In this document: positions 9,294-18,171 of the stretch, one piece after another | Layout of the letters: every line of letters starts with the position of its first letter | How positions within the stretch are numbered: the stretch's first letter is position 1 | Position numbers and translations under genes: made by a program | Assembly (NCBI GenBank): GCA_045546735.1 | Contig: JAZQDJ010000056.1 | Span: 9,587-73,586 of the forward strand | DNA from: SVFI01 sp045546735 | GTDB lineage: Bacteria > Bacillota > Clostridia > Lachnospirales > Lachnospiraceae | DNA: 64,000 bases | Reading direction: 5' to 3' | Notes under the pieces: model-generated | What the model saw: only the letters and a program-made list of their open reading frames with translations | What the model was told of the DNA's origin: nothing | Databases searched by the model: none

Positions 9294-9695
9294 ATGAAAG
9301 AAAACAAGGGGTTTTCGTTGGTAGAATTGATTATTGTAATTGCGATTATGGCGATTTTGATCGGTGTTTTGGCTCCGCAATATATCAAATATGTAGAAAA
9401 GTCTAAGAAATCAAAAGATGAAAGTATCGCCAGTGAATTGTATGAGTTGGCAAACGTAATTGCTGCCGACGTAGACTACTTTGGTAAAGTAGATGTTGGT
9501 GACAAGATTGATTTCAATAAAGACGGAATTACCACCAACAATCAGGTAATTGAAGAAGAGATTCTTCCGAACTATATAAGCGGATGGGAAAATGTGAAGG
9601 TGAAGTCAAAAGAGTATGGCGAAAAAACATATACTGTCCAGTTTATATCGGATGCGGAAGACAATAAACTTGCCATTCAGGTCGGATGGAATTAA
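9294..9695 (+). CDS. Type IV pilin (first of two near-identical N-termini)
   Basis: A 133-residue class III prepilin. The leader MKENKG is followed by the mature N-terminus FSLVELIIVIAIMAILIG, with Phe+1 and Glu+5, which is the classic prepilin peptidase site and assembly helix. The globular part is short, acidic and has no cysteines. From NKGFSLVEL through YVEKS its protein sequence is identical to the next pilin, although the DNA uses different synonymous codons. Unlike the next gene it uses CCG for both prolines, and it lies 20 bases after pilC. It could be a minor or alternative pilin, because the downstream copy looks like the highly expressed one. Confidence 0.92.
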   Translation: MKENKGFSLVELIIVIAIMAILIGVLAPQYIKYVEKSKKSKDESIASELYELANVIAADVDYFGKVDVGDKIDFNKDGITTNNQVIEEEILPNYISGWENVKVKSKEYGEKTYTVQFISDAEDNKLAIQVGWN

Positions 9696-9698
9696 TAT
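9670..9698 (+). promoter_or_regulatory. Weak candidate internal promoter for the major pilin
   Basis: TTGCCA (9670-9675), a 17-base spacer and TAATAT (9693-9698) lie at the very end of the first pilin gene. A start near 9705 would place the hairpin at 9701-9733 at the 5' end of the transcript. Only the spacing and partial consensus support it. Confidence 0.3.
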
Positions 9699-9700
9699 GG

Positions 9701-9733
9701 TTTAAATCCTGCAAATAGGGGGCAGGACTTAAA
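9701..9733 (+). repeat. Intercistronic stem-loop upstream of the major pilin
   Basis: TTTAAATCCTGC (9701-9712) pairs with GCAGGACTTAAA (9722-9733) with one mismatch and a 9-base loop. No T-tract follows, so it is not a standard terminator. Likely roles are mRNA processing, stabilisation of the downstream pilin message, or partial attenuation. Confidence 0.6.
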
Positions 9734-9772
9734 TAAATAAACAATATATTATTTAAAAAGGAGAGGTTTCAT

Positions 9773-10198
9773 ATGAAAAAGACAAACAACAAAGGTTTCT
9801 CACTCGTTGAGTTAATTATCGTTATTGCCATCATGGCAATCTTAATCGGTGTTTTAGCACCTCAGTACATTAAATATGTTGAAAAATCAAGAAAATCAGC
9901 AGATATCGATTTATTAGATTCAGTTTACTCTGCATGTTCAGTAGCAGCTTCTGATCCTGAAATCACAGATGCTCCTGGCGCTGGTGATGCTACAATTGAT
10001 GACTCTACAGAGTGGGGTAAAGCAGTTCTTGCAACTCTTGGTGTAGATGACTTTGGTGACGTTGCAGCAAAAATGAAATCTAAATATTCTGAAGCAGAGA
10101 CAATCACTGTTACATTCTCAGATAACGGTAACGTTACAGTTACATCAGGTAACATCAATGTTCCTGGTGACAACGATGATATTGAAGAATTCAGATAA
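9773..10198 (+). CDS. pilA: Major type IV pilin candidate
   Basis: A 141-residue prepilin with leader MKKTNNKG and mature start FSLVELIIVIAIMAILIG (Phe+1, Glu+5). Residues 9-40 form the transmembrane/assembly helix. The remainder is a small acidic head ending in an Asp/Glu-rich tail (DNDDIEEFR), with a single free cysteine. The strong ribosome site AAAAAGGAGAGG and a codon choice unlike the neighbours (all four prolines are CCT, and it is rich in GCT/GCA and ACA) suggest very high expression, as expected for the fibre subunit. It sits in its own interval behind a stem-loop and a possible promoter. Calling it 'major' is inference from these features. The prepilin identity is clear. Confidence 0.9.
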   Translation: MKKTNNKGFSLVELIIVIAIMAILIGVLAPQYIKYVEKSRKSADIDLLDSVYSACSVAASDPEITDAPGAGDATIDDSTEWGKAVLATLGVDDFGDVAAKMKSKYSEAETITVTFSDNGNVTVTSGNINVPGDNDDIEEFR

Positions 10199-10236
10199 GA
10201 TTTCGTAGAAACAGCATGTAAGGAGACATTTCCCCT

Positions 10237-11016
10237 ATGACCACGGACTTGTTATTACAGACGAACATAATATTTGGAATTGTCATATTCCTTTTCGGGA
10301 TTGTGATAGGTAGCTTTCTTAACGTTTGCATCTATCGCATTCCCGCAGGGGAAAGCCTTTCGAAGAAGAGAAGTCATTGCATGAGTTGTGGCTACCAGCT
10401 TCGTTGGTTTGATTTGGTTCCGCTCTTTAGTTATCTGTTTTTACGTGGTAAATGTCGAAAATGCAAAGAGCATATATCCGTACAGTATCCGGTTGTGGAG
10501 TTTTTGAACGGAGCGTTGTATGTGCTCGTATTCACTATTAACGGGTGGAGTATAGATTCAGCGATATACTGTTTATTGACATCAGCACTCATAGTATTGA
10601 GTGTGATAGATTTTAGAACGTATGAGATTCCTTTTGGAATCAACTTGTTTATACTGGCACTGGGACTGATTCACTTAGGTTTGCACTTAGGGGATTGGGT
10701 GACCTATGTGATCGGTTCCGTTGCTGTCAGTGGTTTTTTGATGATTTTATATTGGGTATCGGGCGGTCGTGCAATCGGCGGCGGCGATGTCAAACTAATG
10801 TGGGCAGCCGGGCTTTTGATAGGCTGGAAGCTGTCAATTCTTGCACTGCTTCTGGGATGTATTCTCGGATCGGTGATACACATTATCCGCATGAAAGTGT
10901 CAGGGGAAGGACATGTACTTGCAATGGGCCCATATTTAGCAGCCGGTATCTTTTTATCGGTATTATGGGGCGAACCGTTTATTAACTGGTATATTAGTTT
11001 GCTTGTGACACCTTAG
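10237..11016 (+). CDS. pilD: Prepilin peptidase / N-methyltransferase PilD
   Basis: A membrane aspartyl protease that cleaves prepilins after Gly and methylates the new N-terminus. The N-terminal methylase-type domain has the two CxxC pairs (CMSCGYQ and CRKCKEH, residues 48-80), which are usual in bifunctional enzymes. The catalytic aspartates are seen in SVIDFRTYEIP (about residue 128) and in the family signature GGGDVKLMWAAGL (about residue 187). Several hydrophobic helices cover the rest, and the 259-aa length is typical. It is 38 bases after the pilin and serves at least five prepilin-like proteins encoded here. Confidence 0.95.
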   Translation: MTTDLLLQTNIIFGIVIFLFGIVIGSFLNVCIYRIPAGESLSKKRSHCMSCGYQLRWFDLVPLFSYLFLRGKCRKCKEHISVQYPVVEFLNGALYVLVFTINGWSIDSAIYCLLTSALIVLSVIDFRTYEIPFGINLFILALGLIHLGLHLGDWVTYVIGSVAVSGFLMILYWVSGGRAIGGGDVKLMWAAGLLIGWKLSILALLLGCILGSVIHIIRMKVSGEGHVLAMGPYLAAGIFLSVLWGEPFINWYISLLVTP

Positions 11017-11095
11017 TCGGCGAAGCGGACTTTATATAGATATTAAAAAAGAAAGAACGAGGGTAATAAAAACCTATCACTTTAGGAGGTAAATC

Positions 11096-12901
11096 ATGGC
11101 AAAAGCGCAAAGAGTACTTAGTATTGAGATTGGATATTCTCTTACACAGGTTTGTGAAATGGATTTCCAGTCCAAACATCCACAGGTTTATGGAGTTTTC
11201 AGTATGAAAACACCGGAAGGAATTCTGAATGATGGATTAATTAATCCTACAGAATCTTATGTACAGGATTTGAAATCCTACATTGCGGCAAACGGCATGA
11301 ATGCAAAGAAAGTAATTTTTGCAGTTTCATCCACAAAGATCGCAAACAGAGAGGCAACCATTCCGATGGTTAAGGAGAACAAGGTTAGAGAGATGTTGAT
11401 GAACAACATCACAGACTATTTCCCTGTTGATCCGAGTGCATATCAGTTTGCACACAATATCATGGATACTGTAACGGATGAAACCGGAACAAAGCAGTAC
11501 AGAGTTATGATTATGGCTTGTCCATCAGAAATTCTTGACGGATACTATTATTTGGCTCAGCAGCTTGGTCTTGAGTTATCTTCTATTGATTACAGTGGTA
11601 ACAGTATTTTCCAGGCTCTTCGTCATAGATTTGCAAAAGGAGTTAACCTTACAGTTAAGATTGACGAAAGAAGCTCACTTCTTACAGTAACAAACAATGG
11701 TGTAATCACAATGCAGCGTTCCGGTATTTACGGTGCTGACCAGGTTGTTGACATCATGATGGAAACAGACGTATATGGCGAGCCGCTTTCTTATGAGGCA
11801 GCTGTTAAGACTCTTCGTAAAAACAACCTTGTAATGAAGGCGGAAGAAGAGGAAGGTCTGAAAGAAAAAGAAGCGGAAGTAGCAGAACTTGAAAGATTAA
11901 ATGAAGCAGCAATCGCAGCAGCTGCAGCATCCGGAGATTCTTCTCAGGTTGCAAGTACAACCGTAGCAGCTAAGCAGGCGGGTGCAAATCTTAAGATGCT
12001 CCGTTTAAGAAGAGATGTTACATATGCATACGAACAGCTTATCAGTTCTATCGTTCGTGTTATTGACTACTACAACTCAAAGAACAGAGATGCAGCAATC
12101 GATAATATCATTATCACAGGTATTGCAGCTGACTTCTGGGGATTCGCAGGACTTCTTTCAGAAGAACTCGGACGTGAAGTTGAAGTATTAAAAGACCTTG
12201 CGGGAACAAACATTAACCAGGGATTACATCTTCATGATGTATCTTTAGGTGATTACATTTCCGTAATCGGTGCAGGACTTGGTTCTGTTGGTTTCATGCC
12301 TGTTTCTATGCAGCAGGATAAAGCCAAAGCAAAAGGCGCAAAGAAGAGCAGCGTATCCGGAGATAAACTTCCGATTGTTGTTTTTGTACTCGGTGTCGTT
12401 GCGACAATTGTCCTTTTGGCAATGTCAGTTCCGCAGTATTATATGGCAAAAGTGGAAGGCGTAAACCTTGCAGAGAAAAAAGCTCAGCTTGAGCCGGTTC
12501 AGGAAACATATAATCTTTATGTACAGACAAAAGCAGACTGTGATTATTTAACAGCTGTTTATGATAAGACAGAAAACTTCAACAGAACATTATATGATGT
12601 ATTTGTTGAGTTAGAACAGAAATTACCGAAGAATGTTCAGGTTAACTCTCTTACAGCAAATGAGACACAGTTTGCAATGAACCTTCAGGTAAAAACAAAA
12701 GAAGAAGCAGTTGCTACCATCTTAAAACTTCGTTCGTTTGAGAATTTTGCAGCAGTTGATGTTTCAACAATTACAGAAGAAGAAGATGACAAGACTGGTG
12801 AAATCACTGTTACATTTGCAGTGACATGTACATACGGTACAAATCCTGCATTTTTAGTTGAAGAAGAAGTAACAGAAGAAACAACGGAAGAAGCAGAATA
12901 A
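11096..12901 (+). CDS. pilM: PilM-PilN fusion: actin-like T4P assembly protein
   Basis: Residues 1-395 are a PilM-type actin-like ATPase fold: an early VLSIEIGYSLTQV loop, a shared-fold central part, and the late LTVTNNG and IDNIIITGIAADFWG loops. One transmembrane helix follows at about 420-440 (LPIVVFVLGVVATIVLLAM). After that comes a periplasm-side PilN-like coiled coil and ferredoxin-like domain (KLPKNVQVNSLTANETQFAM) to about 590, ending in an acidic tail. In most T4P systems PilM and PilN are separate proteins, with PilM binding the short cytoplasmic tail of PilN, so here they appear covalently joined. An Ala/Glu-rich insertion at about 252-300 (EEEEGLKEKEAEVAELERLN) is probably a coiled coil. 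The RBS TAGGAGG is strong, and pilO follows after 14 bases. Confidence 0.85.
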   Translation: MAKAQRVLSIEIGYSLTQVCEMDFQSKHPQVYGVFSMKTPEGILNDGLINPTESYVQDLKSYIAANGMNAKKVIFAVSSTKIANREATIPMVKENKVREMLMNNITDYFPVDPSAYQFAHNIMDTVTDETGTKQYRVMIMACPSEILDGYYYLAQQLGLELSSIDYSGNSIFQALRHRFAKGVNLTVKIDERSSLLTVTNNGVITMQRSGIYGADQVVDIMMETDVYGEPLSYEAAVKTLRKNNLVMKAEEEEGLKEKEAEVAELERLNEAAIAAAAASGDSSQVASTTVAAKQAGANLKMLRLRRDVTYAYEQLISSIVRVIDYYNSKNRDAAIDNIIITGIAADFWGFAGLLSEELGREVEVLKDLAGTNINQGLHLHDVSLGDYISVIGAGLGSVGFMPVSMQQDKAKAKGAKKSSVSGDKLPIVVFVLGVVATIVLLAMSVPQYYMAKVEGVNLAEKKAQLEPVQETYNLYVQTKADCDYLTAVYDKTENFNRTLYDVFVELEQKLPKNVQVNSLTANETQFAMNLQVKTKEEAVATILKLRSFENFAAVDVSTITEEEDDKTGEITVTFAVTCTYGTNPAFLVEEEVTEETTEEAE

Positions 12902-12915
12902 GGAGGAAGCGAAAA

Positions 12916-13668
12916 ATGAAAAAATCAGATAAAAGTATTATTCTTATGCTCGTAGGTATTCTGCTTGCAGCAGCTGCATATTTCTTTGCATACAAGCCTT
13001 TGACAGCTGAAACAGAGACAATGAAGAAAGCAAATGCAGAACTGAAAAAAGAAGTAGAATATTTACAGGAACTTGCAGACAACAAACAGAAATATATTGA
13101 TGATACAGCGGCTATGCAGATTAAAATTGATGAGATTAAAGCACAGTTCCCTGCACAGTATCTTCCTGAAGATGATATCTTATATATGATTAGTACAGAG
13201 GATACTCATACAGCAGTTGCAAAGAGCATTAACATGGGTATGACAACTGTAGTTGAAGTACCGGTTCCGGAAGCGGAAGCACCGGCAACAGAGGAAGAAA
13301 CAGAAGAGGAAACAGAAGAAGTTTCTACAGAAGAAACTGTAAAAACAGATATCCTTCTTTACAGAACACCGGTTACAACAAACTTATTATCAGGATATGA
13401 CAGCATCAAAGAGATTTTGAAACAGATTAATACAGATAAAAACAGAAAATCTGTAGATACAATTTCTATCAGCTTTGATTCTAAATCCGGTGAGCTTCTC
13501 AGTACAATTGCAATGAGCATGTATTCTTTGACAGGAACAGAGGCAGTTTATTCATCACCTAAGGTTGACGGTGTTGTATACGGTACAGACGATATCTTTA
13601 ACAGTGCAAAACAGAAAGCAGCAGTTGAAGCAGAAAAAAGAGCAGCAGCTGCAGGCGCTGCAGAATAA
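12916..13668 (+). CDS. pilO: PilO-like alignment-complex protein
   Basis: A 250-residue bitopic membrane protein. It has a short basic start, one transmembrane helix at about 7-27 (SIILMLVGILLAAAAYFFAY) and a coiled coil at about 30-75. A ferredoxin-like external domain follows (QFPAQYLPEDDILYMIS ... SVDTISISFDSKSGELLSTIAMSMYSL). This is the plan of PilO, which pairs with PilN to link the platform to the pilus. An unusual Glu/Thr-rich loop (about 115-145) interrupts the external domain. It lies directly after the PilM-N fusion, which strongly supports the call, although primary sequence similarity in this family is always low. Confidence 0.8.
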   Translation: MKKSDKSIILMLVGILLAAAAYFFAYKPLTAETETMKKANAELKKEVEYLQELADNKQKYIDDTAAMQIKIDEIKAQFPAQYLPEDDILYMISTEDTHTAVAKSINMGMTTVVEVPVPEAEAPATEEETEEETEEVSTEETVKTDILLYRTPVTTNLLSGYDSIKEILKQINTDKNRKSVDTISISFDSKSGELLSTIAMSMYSLTGTEAVYSSPKVDGVVYGTDDIFNSAKQKAAVEAEKRAAAAGAAE

Positions 13669-13704
13669 TAAGCAGAAATAATCACTAGCGAAGGGGTTCA
13701 TTTT

Positions 13705-15114
13705 ATGAAAAGAAAAAATAACAACAAAGGTTTTACATTGGTGGAATTGATTATAGCGGTTGCTATTTTAGCCATTGCTATTTCACCGCTGATTGCAAAC
13801 TTTATACAGTCCTCAAAAATGAATATGGCCGGACGAAAAAACTTGGATGAGATGAACCTCGCGCAGGATATCATGGAAGGTCTGAGTGGTTATACCGCCG
13901 ATGAGATTGATGAGTATATGACAGAAGTCATCGACGATACAACAAATACAAAGAAGCTGACAGGGAAATTTCTTCCGACAACTTCAAGTTATTCGGACGT
14001 AGACAAGGTTCCGGCTTCTTCAGATAAGATTTTAAAATACATGATCAAAGATGTGAAAACTGTCGGTTCGGTTAAGAATGTCTATAATGCCGAAGTTATC
14101 TTGGACCCGACAGGAACGGATCAGGAGTATTTCAACGATCAGATTGTTGCAGATATTTCTGAAATTAATCAGTATTATGACGCTGTCTTTACTGTACCGA
14201 CAGATGAAGACGTATCGGAGGCTATTTCGGTATTACAGGGTAGATCATCTACGAATTTACAGGATGAACAGTGGCATGGAAAATTAAAGAGAGAAATCGC
14301 AGTTGATATTGAAAATTCTAATCCGGGCGGTGTACCGAACTATAAAGTAAAAGTGACAAGAACATATGGCCCGGCAATGGGGGAAAGCGGTGTATTAGGT
14401 CTTGGGACTTCAGATTCGCATGTGATTACGACAGAAAATATCTGCCGTATGGATTCGGATAAGTTCCCGAGAAGTGTGTATATTTACTTTGAAGGTATCG
14501 AAGGTGCCACATCGTCAGATGTAGAAAATAAAGAAAAGATTGCTGTGACGAATACAACAGGACAGGATATTACTGTGTATTTGATTCGTACGCAGGGGAT
14601 CAATGACAGTACCGGAGAGGTGTATGAAGACGATGTTCTTTACGGAAACAGCTTTGGGTGCAGCGTAGGAATTATCTCTAAGGATGCAAGCGGAGCAGAT
14701 ACGGAAAATGTCCATATTGTTTCAAATCTTCGCTATGACCTTAATGCAGATTCTCCGAAATTGAATTTCCGTGTAAAAACAGAGAACGGAGAGGATATAT
14801 ACAGTGCGACGGGGGAACCGAAGAAAGATGACGAAGGTCAGAGAATGTATCCGGAACTTCCGGTAAAAGGAGACGAATACCCGGATAAAACAAAATTCGG
14901 AGAGAAATATACAGTAGCTGATTCAACATATAACAGCGACCGTGCGAAATACTACTATAATACTCAGTCGGTAAATGAAGAATTGTATTTAAGATGTTTT
15001 TCTGATGGTTATACCAAAAAAGATAAACATATGCTCTATAAAGTTACAATTAATTTGTATGATGTAAAAACAGGAGAAAAAGTAGCAACTTATGACGGTG
15101 GATTATCCAATTAA
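13705..15114 (+). CDS. Large prepilin-like protein (PilV/GspI-type minor pilin), 469 aa
   Basis: The leader MKRKNNNKG is followed by mature FTLVELIIAVAILAIAISPL, so Phe+1 and Glu+5 are present and PilD should process it. The 'AVAILAIAISPLIANF' helix followed by 'MNLAQDIMEGL' is typical of GspI/PilV-type minor pilins, which prime fibre assembly. The external part is about 430 residues, several times larger than a usual minor pilin, beta-rich and lacking recognised motifs. The large head suggests a tip-located adhesin or initiator rather than a shaft subunit. It lies 36 bases after pilO in the same operon. The sub-family assignment is tentative, but the prepilin call is secure. Confidence 0.85.
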   Translation: MKRKNNNKGFTLVELIIAVAILAIAISPLIANFIQSSKMNMAGRKNLDEMNLAQDIMEGLSGYTADEIDEYMTEVIDDTTNTKKLTGKFLPTTSSYSDVDKVPASSDKILKYMIKDVKTVGSVKNVYNAEVILDPTGTDQEYFNDQIVADISEINQYYDAVFTVPTDEDVSEAISVLQGRSSTNLQDEQWHGKLKREIAVDIENSNPGGVPNYKVKVTRTYGPAMGESGVLGLGTSDSHVITTENICRMDSDKFPRSVYIYFEGIEGATSSDVENKEKIAVTNTTGQDITVYLIRTQGINDSTGEVYEDDVLYGNSFGCSVGIISKDASGADTENVHIVSNLRYDLNADSPKLNFRVKTENGEDIYSATGEPKKDDEGQRMYPELPVKGDEYPDKTKFGEKYTVADSTYNSDRAKYYYNTQSVNEELYLRCFSDGYTKKDKHMLYKVTINLYDVKTGEKVATYDGGLSN

Positions 15115-15144
15115 TGGATAACAGATAGAAAGGAAGAACCTTCA

Positions 15145-17592
15145 ATGATTTCGAAGTTAAAGAAAGAATTGCAAAACAGAAAAAGAGATAATAAGGGTGC
15201 TGCCTTAGTATTGGTTATCGTAGGAATTGCCTTTGTAGGTATGCTTGTTGCTATGATTCTTTATATGGCATATTGCAACTATTTAATGAAATCGAATGAT
15301 ACGATGGCAAAAGACAACTTCTACTCGGCAGAGTATGCACTTGATGTTATCAATGCGGGACTGCAGATGGATGTTTCCGAATGTATGTCCGAGGCGTATG
15401 TAACAACCGTAAATAATTCGGGGGAATCAGATTCTGATACAATGGAATTTGATTTCAAAGAAGAGTTTTTGAGAAATATTGTAAGTAAGTTACAGTACAG
15501 AGAAGGTGCTGTTGTAAACCCTGACAGATGGGATATTAGTCATTTGACAGATTTTTGGAACGAAAACGGTATTACGGTTCAGACAACACCGGGGCTGCTT
15601 GGTGCATGTATGGATGTTAAGCCGGACAGCGGAAAAAACATGCTTGAAATTTCGGACAATAAGCAGTATGTTACTCTTTACAATTTGAAAGTTGTATATA
15701 CAGATGAAAAGGGATTTGTTTCCATTATTCGTACAGATATCCGTATTAAAGTTCCGGATATCGGTTTTGCACAGTCTGCAAGCAGGATGAATGTTGAGAA
15801 TTTCTCATTAATTGCAAACAAATCATTAATTAATGATTCGCATAATACGGATCCGGCACCGACCGGTATTTCCAAAGGCGGAAATGTAGCTATTTCAGGA
15901 AATGTATTCGGAGGATATGATGGTGTGCGTGTTGCAAACCAGAATACAATCCGTTTTATTACAGATCCGACAGATGAGGCTTCGGGATCGGCGGTTAAAT
16001 ATAATTTGATTGCAGATTCACTTGAGGTTGAAAATGCTTTGAACGGAGCTTCCGGTCTCTATGTGGATGATACATTCAGTACTTATGTTGATAATATCAA
16101 CGTTTCGACAGGAAGACTTTTGTTGAGCGGCTATACGTTTGCCGGGGATGACCTTGATATCGGCGGAAAAGGAAGTATTGTACGTGTGGCCGGTGAATAT
16201 AACGGATACGGCAATACACTCGGTCAGGCAGACGGAAGTAGTGCAATCCTTATCAACGGAGGAAACTCTACAATTGATTTCAGTGATTTGAAGAAACTTA
16301 CTTTGTCAGGTCATGCGTTTGTCGGTGCATCAAAATATGATGCAGATACCGATCGTCTTGCGTATGGTTCGGATGTGGCAGCGTCTACATTGCAGGATGA
16401 CAAGATTGACGATCGAGAAGAGTACGATGAACGTTTAGATGCTGAAAATTCAGCTTATGCACCGACGGAGACAACTATTCCGAAAAATGAAATGGATCTT
16501 ATGATGGGAGAAGCTCTTTCCGTAAAAGCAAATCAGCTTCTTTACATGGTACCGGCAGAATGTATCGGATATAAAGTGTCAACGGGAGAACAGGTAGTTG
16601 CCAAAAACCCGATGACATATGAAGAATATAAAATGTTAACAGATACCGAAGAGCCGAAGCTCGACGAAAACGGTAATGAGATAGTTGAAAATAATGAAAC
16701 CGTAATGCAGAAAGTGTATGAGCCGGTAAGATTGGATAAACTTTGGGCTAAGCTTGGCGGAATTGCTTATGCAAGCAATTACAAAGCGGTTTACAGACGT
16801 GTTAACGGTACTGTACTTGTATATCTCTATCTTGATTTCGGTGCATCGGAAGCAATGGCAAACTCTTTCTTCAAAGCATATTATGAATATGACAAAGAAG
16901 GAATTAACAGTTATGTAAAATCATATATCGGTGAAATGTTATGGAGTTCGGAAGTAAATAGAAATCTGACACTTGTAGGTAATGCATTCTATATTAATAG
17001 AAATGGTGAAGTTGTATTTGTTGAAGATGATTTACAGGATCCGAATAAATACGGAACAATGCTCAAAAACCAGACGGATTGTTCTAACAAGCATATGGCA
17101 ATGATGCACAGTCTTTCACCGGATTATGAGGCGATGACAGCAGCGCAGCAGAGCAATGAAATTTTCTATTCTTTAGTAGATTTAGATGCGCTTGTCGAAA
17201 TGAACGGTCGTGACTTTAAGGATGCAAGCGGTGATATTCAGGCACGTATCATCAATGGCGACGTAGTCTATCCGTCTGCATCATGTCCGCAGGATACGAA
17301 GATGATTGTTGCAACAGGTAACATTTATTTGACAAAAGACTTTTCGGGACTTGCAATATCCGCAAAAAATATTTATGTATGTACCGGATGTTCGAATGTA
17401 AATTATAGTCCTGCTGAAGTTCTTCAGGCGCTTCGTACAAAAGTAACAGTTGCCGGAGGAAAAGAACTTCATGCATATGAAGTGTTTGGATCCAGCGGAG
17501 AACTTTCTTACGGCGTATCCGGAGAAGAAACAGAAGATGAAAAAATCAGTCTCGGCGATTTGATCTTGTATCAGAACTGGAAGAAAGAATAG
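15145..17592 (+). CDS. PilX-like pilus assembly protein with large external domain, 815 aa
   Basis: The N-terminus has a basic, charged start, then NKGAALVLVIVGIAFVGML and a further hydrophobic run. This resembles PilX_N/GspK-type proteins, which have a prepilin-like helix but often lack the standard Glu+5, and no Glu is present here. The remaining 750 residues are secreted or external. A middle region (about 215-410) contains Gly/Asn/Asp-rich strands (ISKGGNVAISGNVFGGYDG, SGYTFAGDDLDIGGKGSIV) that look like a beta-helix or beta-solenoid. A similar segment recurs near the C-terminus (MIVATGNIYLTKDFSGLAIS). It sits 30 bases after the 469-aa pilin. Its position matches pilX in minor pilin operons. 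No enzymatic motif was seen. Confidence 0.75.
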   Translation: MISKLKKELQNRKRDNKGAALVLVIVGIAFVGMLVAMILYMAYCNYLMKSNDTMAKDNFYSAEYALDVINAGLQMDVSECMSEAYVTTVNNSGESDSDTMEFDFKEEFLRNIVSKLQYREGAVVNPDRWDISHLTDFWNENGITVQTTPGLLGACMDVKPDSGKNMLEISDNKQYVTLYNLKVVYTDEKGFVSIIRTDIRIKVPDIGFAQSASRMNVENFSLIANKSLINDSHNTDPAPTGISKGGNVAISGNVFGGYDGVRVANQNTIRFITDPTDEASGSAVKYNLIADSLEVENALNGASGLYVDDTFSTYVDNINVSTGRLLLSGYTFAGDDLDIGGKGSIVRVAGEYNGYGNTLGQADGSSAILINGGNSTIDFSDLKKLTLSGHAFVGASKYDADTDRLAYGSDVAASTLQDDKIDDREEYDERLDAENSAYAPTETTIPKNEMDLMMGEALSVKANQLLYMVPAECIGYKVSTGEQVVAKNPMTYEEYKMLTDTEEPKLDENGNEIVENNETVMQKVYEPVRLDKLWAKLGGIAYASNYKAVYRRVNGTVLVYLYLDFGASEAMANSFFKAYYEYDKEGINSYVKSYIGEMLWSSEVNRNLTLVGNAFYINRNGEVVFVEDDLQDPNKYGTMLKNQTDCSNKHMAMMHSLSPDYEAMTAAQQSNEIFYSLVDLDALVEMNGRDFKDASGDIQARIINGDVVYPSASCPQDTKMIVATGNIYLTKDFSGLAISAKNIYVCTGCSNVNYSPAEVLQALRTKVTVAGGKELHAYEVFGSSGELSYGVSGEETEDEKISLGDLILYQNWKKE

Positions 17593-17604
17593 GCGGTGAA
17601 GAAT

Positions 17605-18141
17605 ATGAGAAAAGATAATGCAGGTTTTTCACTGGTGGAACTTATAGTTGTACTTGCAATGTTGATTATTCTGACTGGTGTCGGCGCTTACGGTATTGGC
17701 CAGATTACGGGATTTCGTGCGCGTGAAGCGGCAGATAAAATCACATCAAGTATTACAGAAAACAAAATCGAAACGCTCGGAAAAGCAAAGTCTTCCGGAG
17801 GAATGGCGTGGGAGCTTTACGAGGATGACGGCGATTATTTTGTGAGGACAATTTACGATATCGGTTTAGGAACACAATATGAAGGTGCAGCAGAACAGGT
17901 AAATGACGGAAAGGTTGAGGTTTGGGTAGGAAATAAGCAGGCCGGAGGTTCTGTCAGACATAAGATGGCAGCGGATGAAGTGTATCGTATATATTTCAAT
18001 CGTGCTACCGGAGCAGTGTGTGACTCGACGGGTGCTACAGCTACAAAAAATCCGTATATTGTAGTGTCTTATGGAAGCAAAGATTACGAGATAGAAGTAA
18101 TTGCCAAAACAGGTAAAGTCGTTTCTAATTCAAGAAAATAG
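17605..18141 (+). CDS. GspH-like minor pilin, 178 aa
   Basis: The prepilin leader MRKDNAG is followed by FSLVELIVVLAMLIILTGVG, with Phe+1 and Glu+5 in place. A compact head contains FRAREAADKITSSITENKIETLGKAKSS, the pattern seen in GspH/FimT-type minor pilins. I chose the ATG at 17605 because AGGCGG (17591-17596) is six to eight bases upstream. The in-frame GTG at 17596 overlaps that ribosome site and would only add MKN. The gene begins almost directly after the PilX-like gene, indicating translational coupling. This is the only minor pilin in the cluster with ordinary size. Confidence 0.88.
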   Translation: MRKDNAGFSLVELIVVLAMLIILTGVGAYGIGQITGFRAREAADKITSSITENKIETLGKAKSSGGMAWELYEDDGDYFVRTIYDIGLGTQYEGAAEQVNDGKVEVWVGNKQAGGSVRHKMAADEVYRIYFNRATGAVCDSTGATATKNPYIVVSYGSKDYEIEVIAKTGKVVSNSRK

Positions 18142-18171
18142 AATTAGCAAACAAAATGGGAGAAAAAATTC

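Noticed and set aside
6306..11016. Interpretation of pilB-pilC-pilin genes as a comG competence pseudopilus operon
   Set aside because: The ATPase has an MshEN N-domain and C4 zinc motif, and pilM-N, pilO and pilD are present in the same operon. This matches a type IV pilus and not the compact comGA-G set, although a role in DNA uptake is not excluded.
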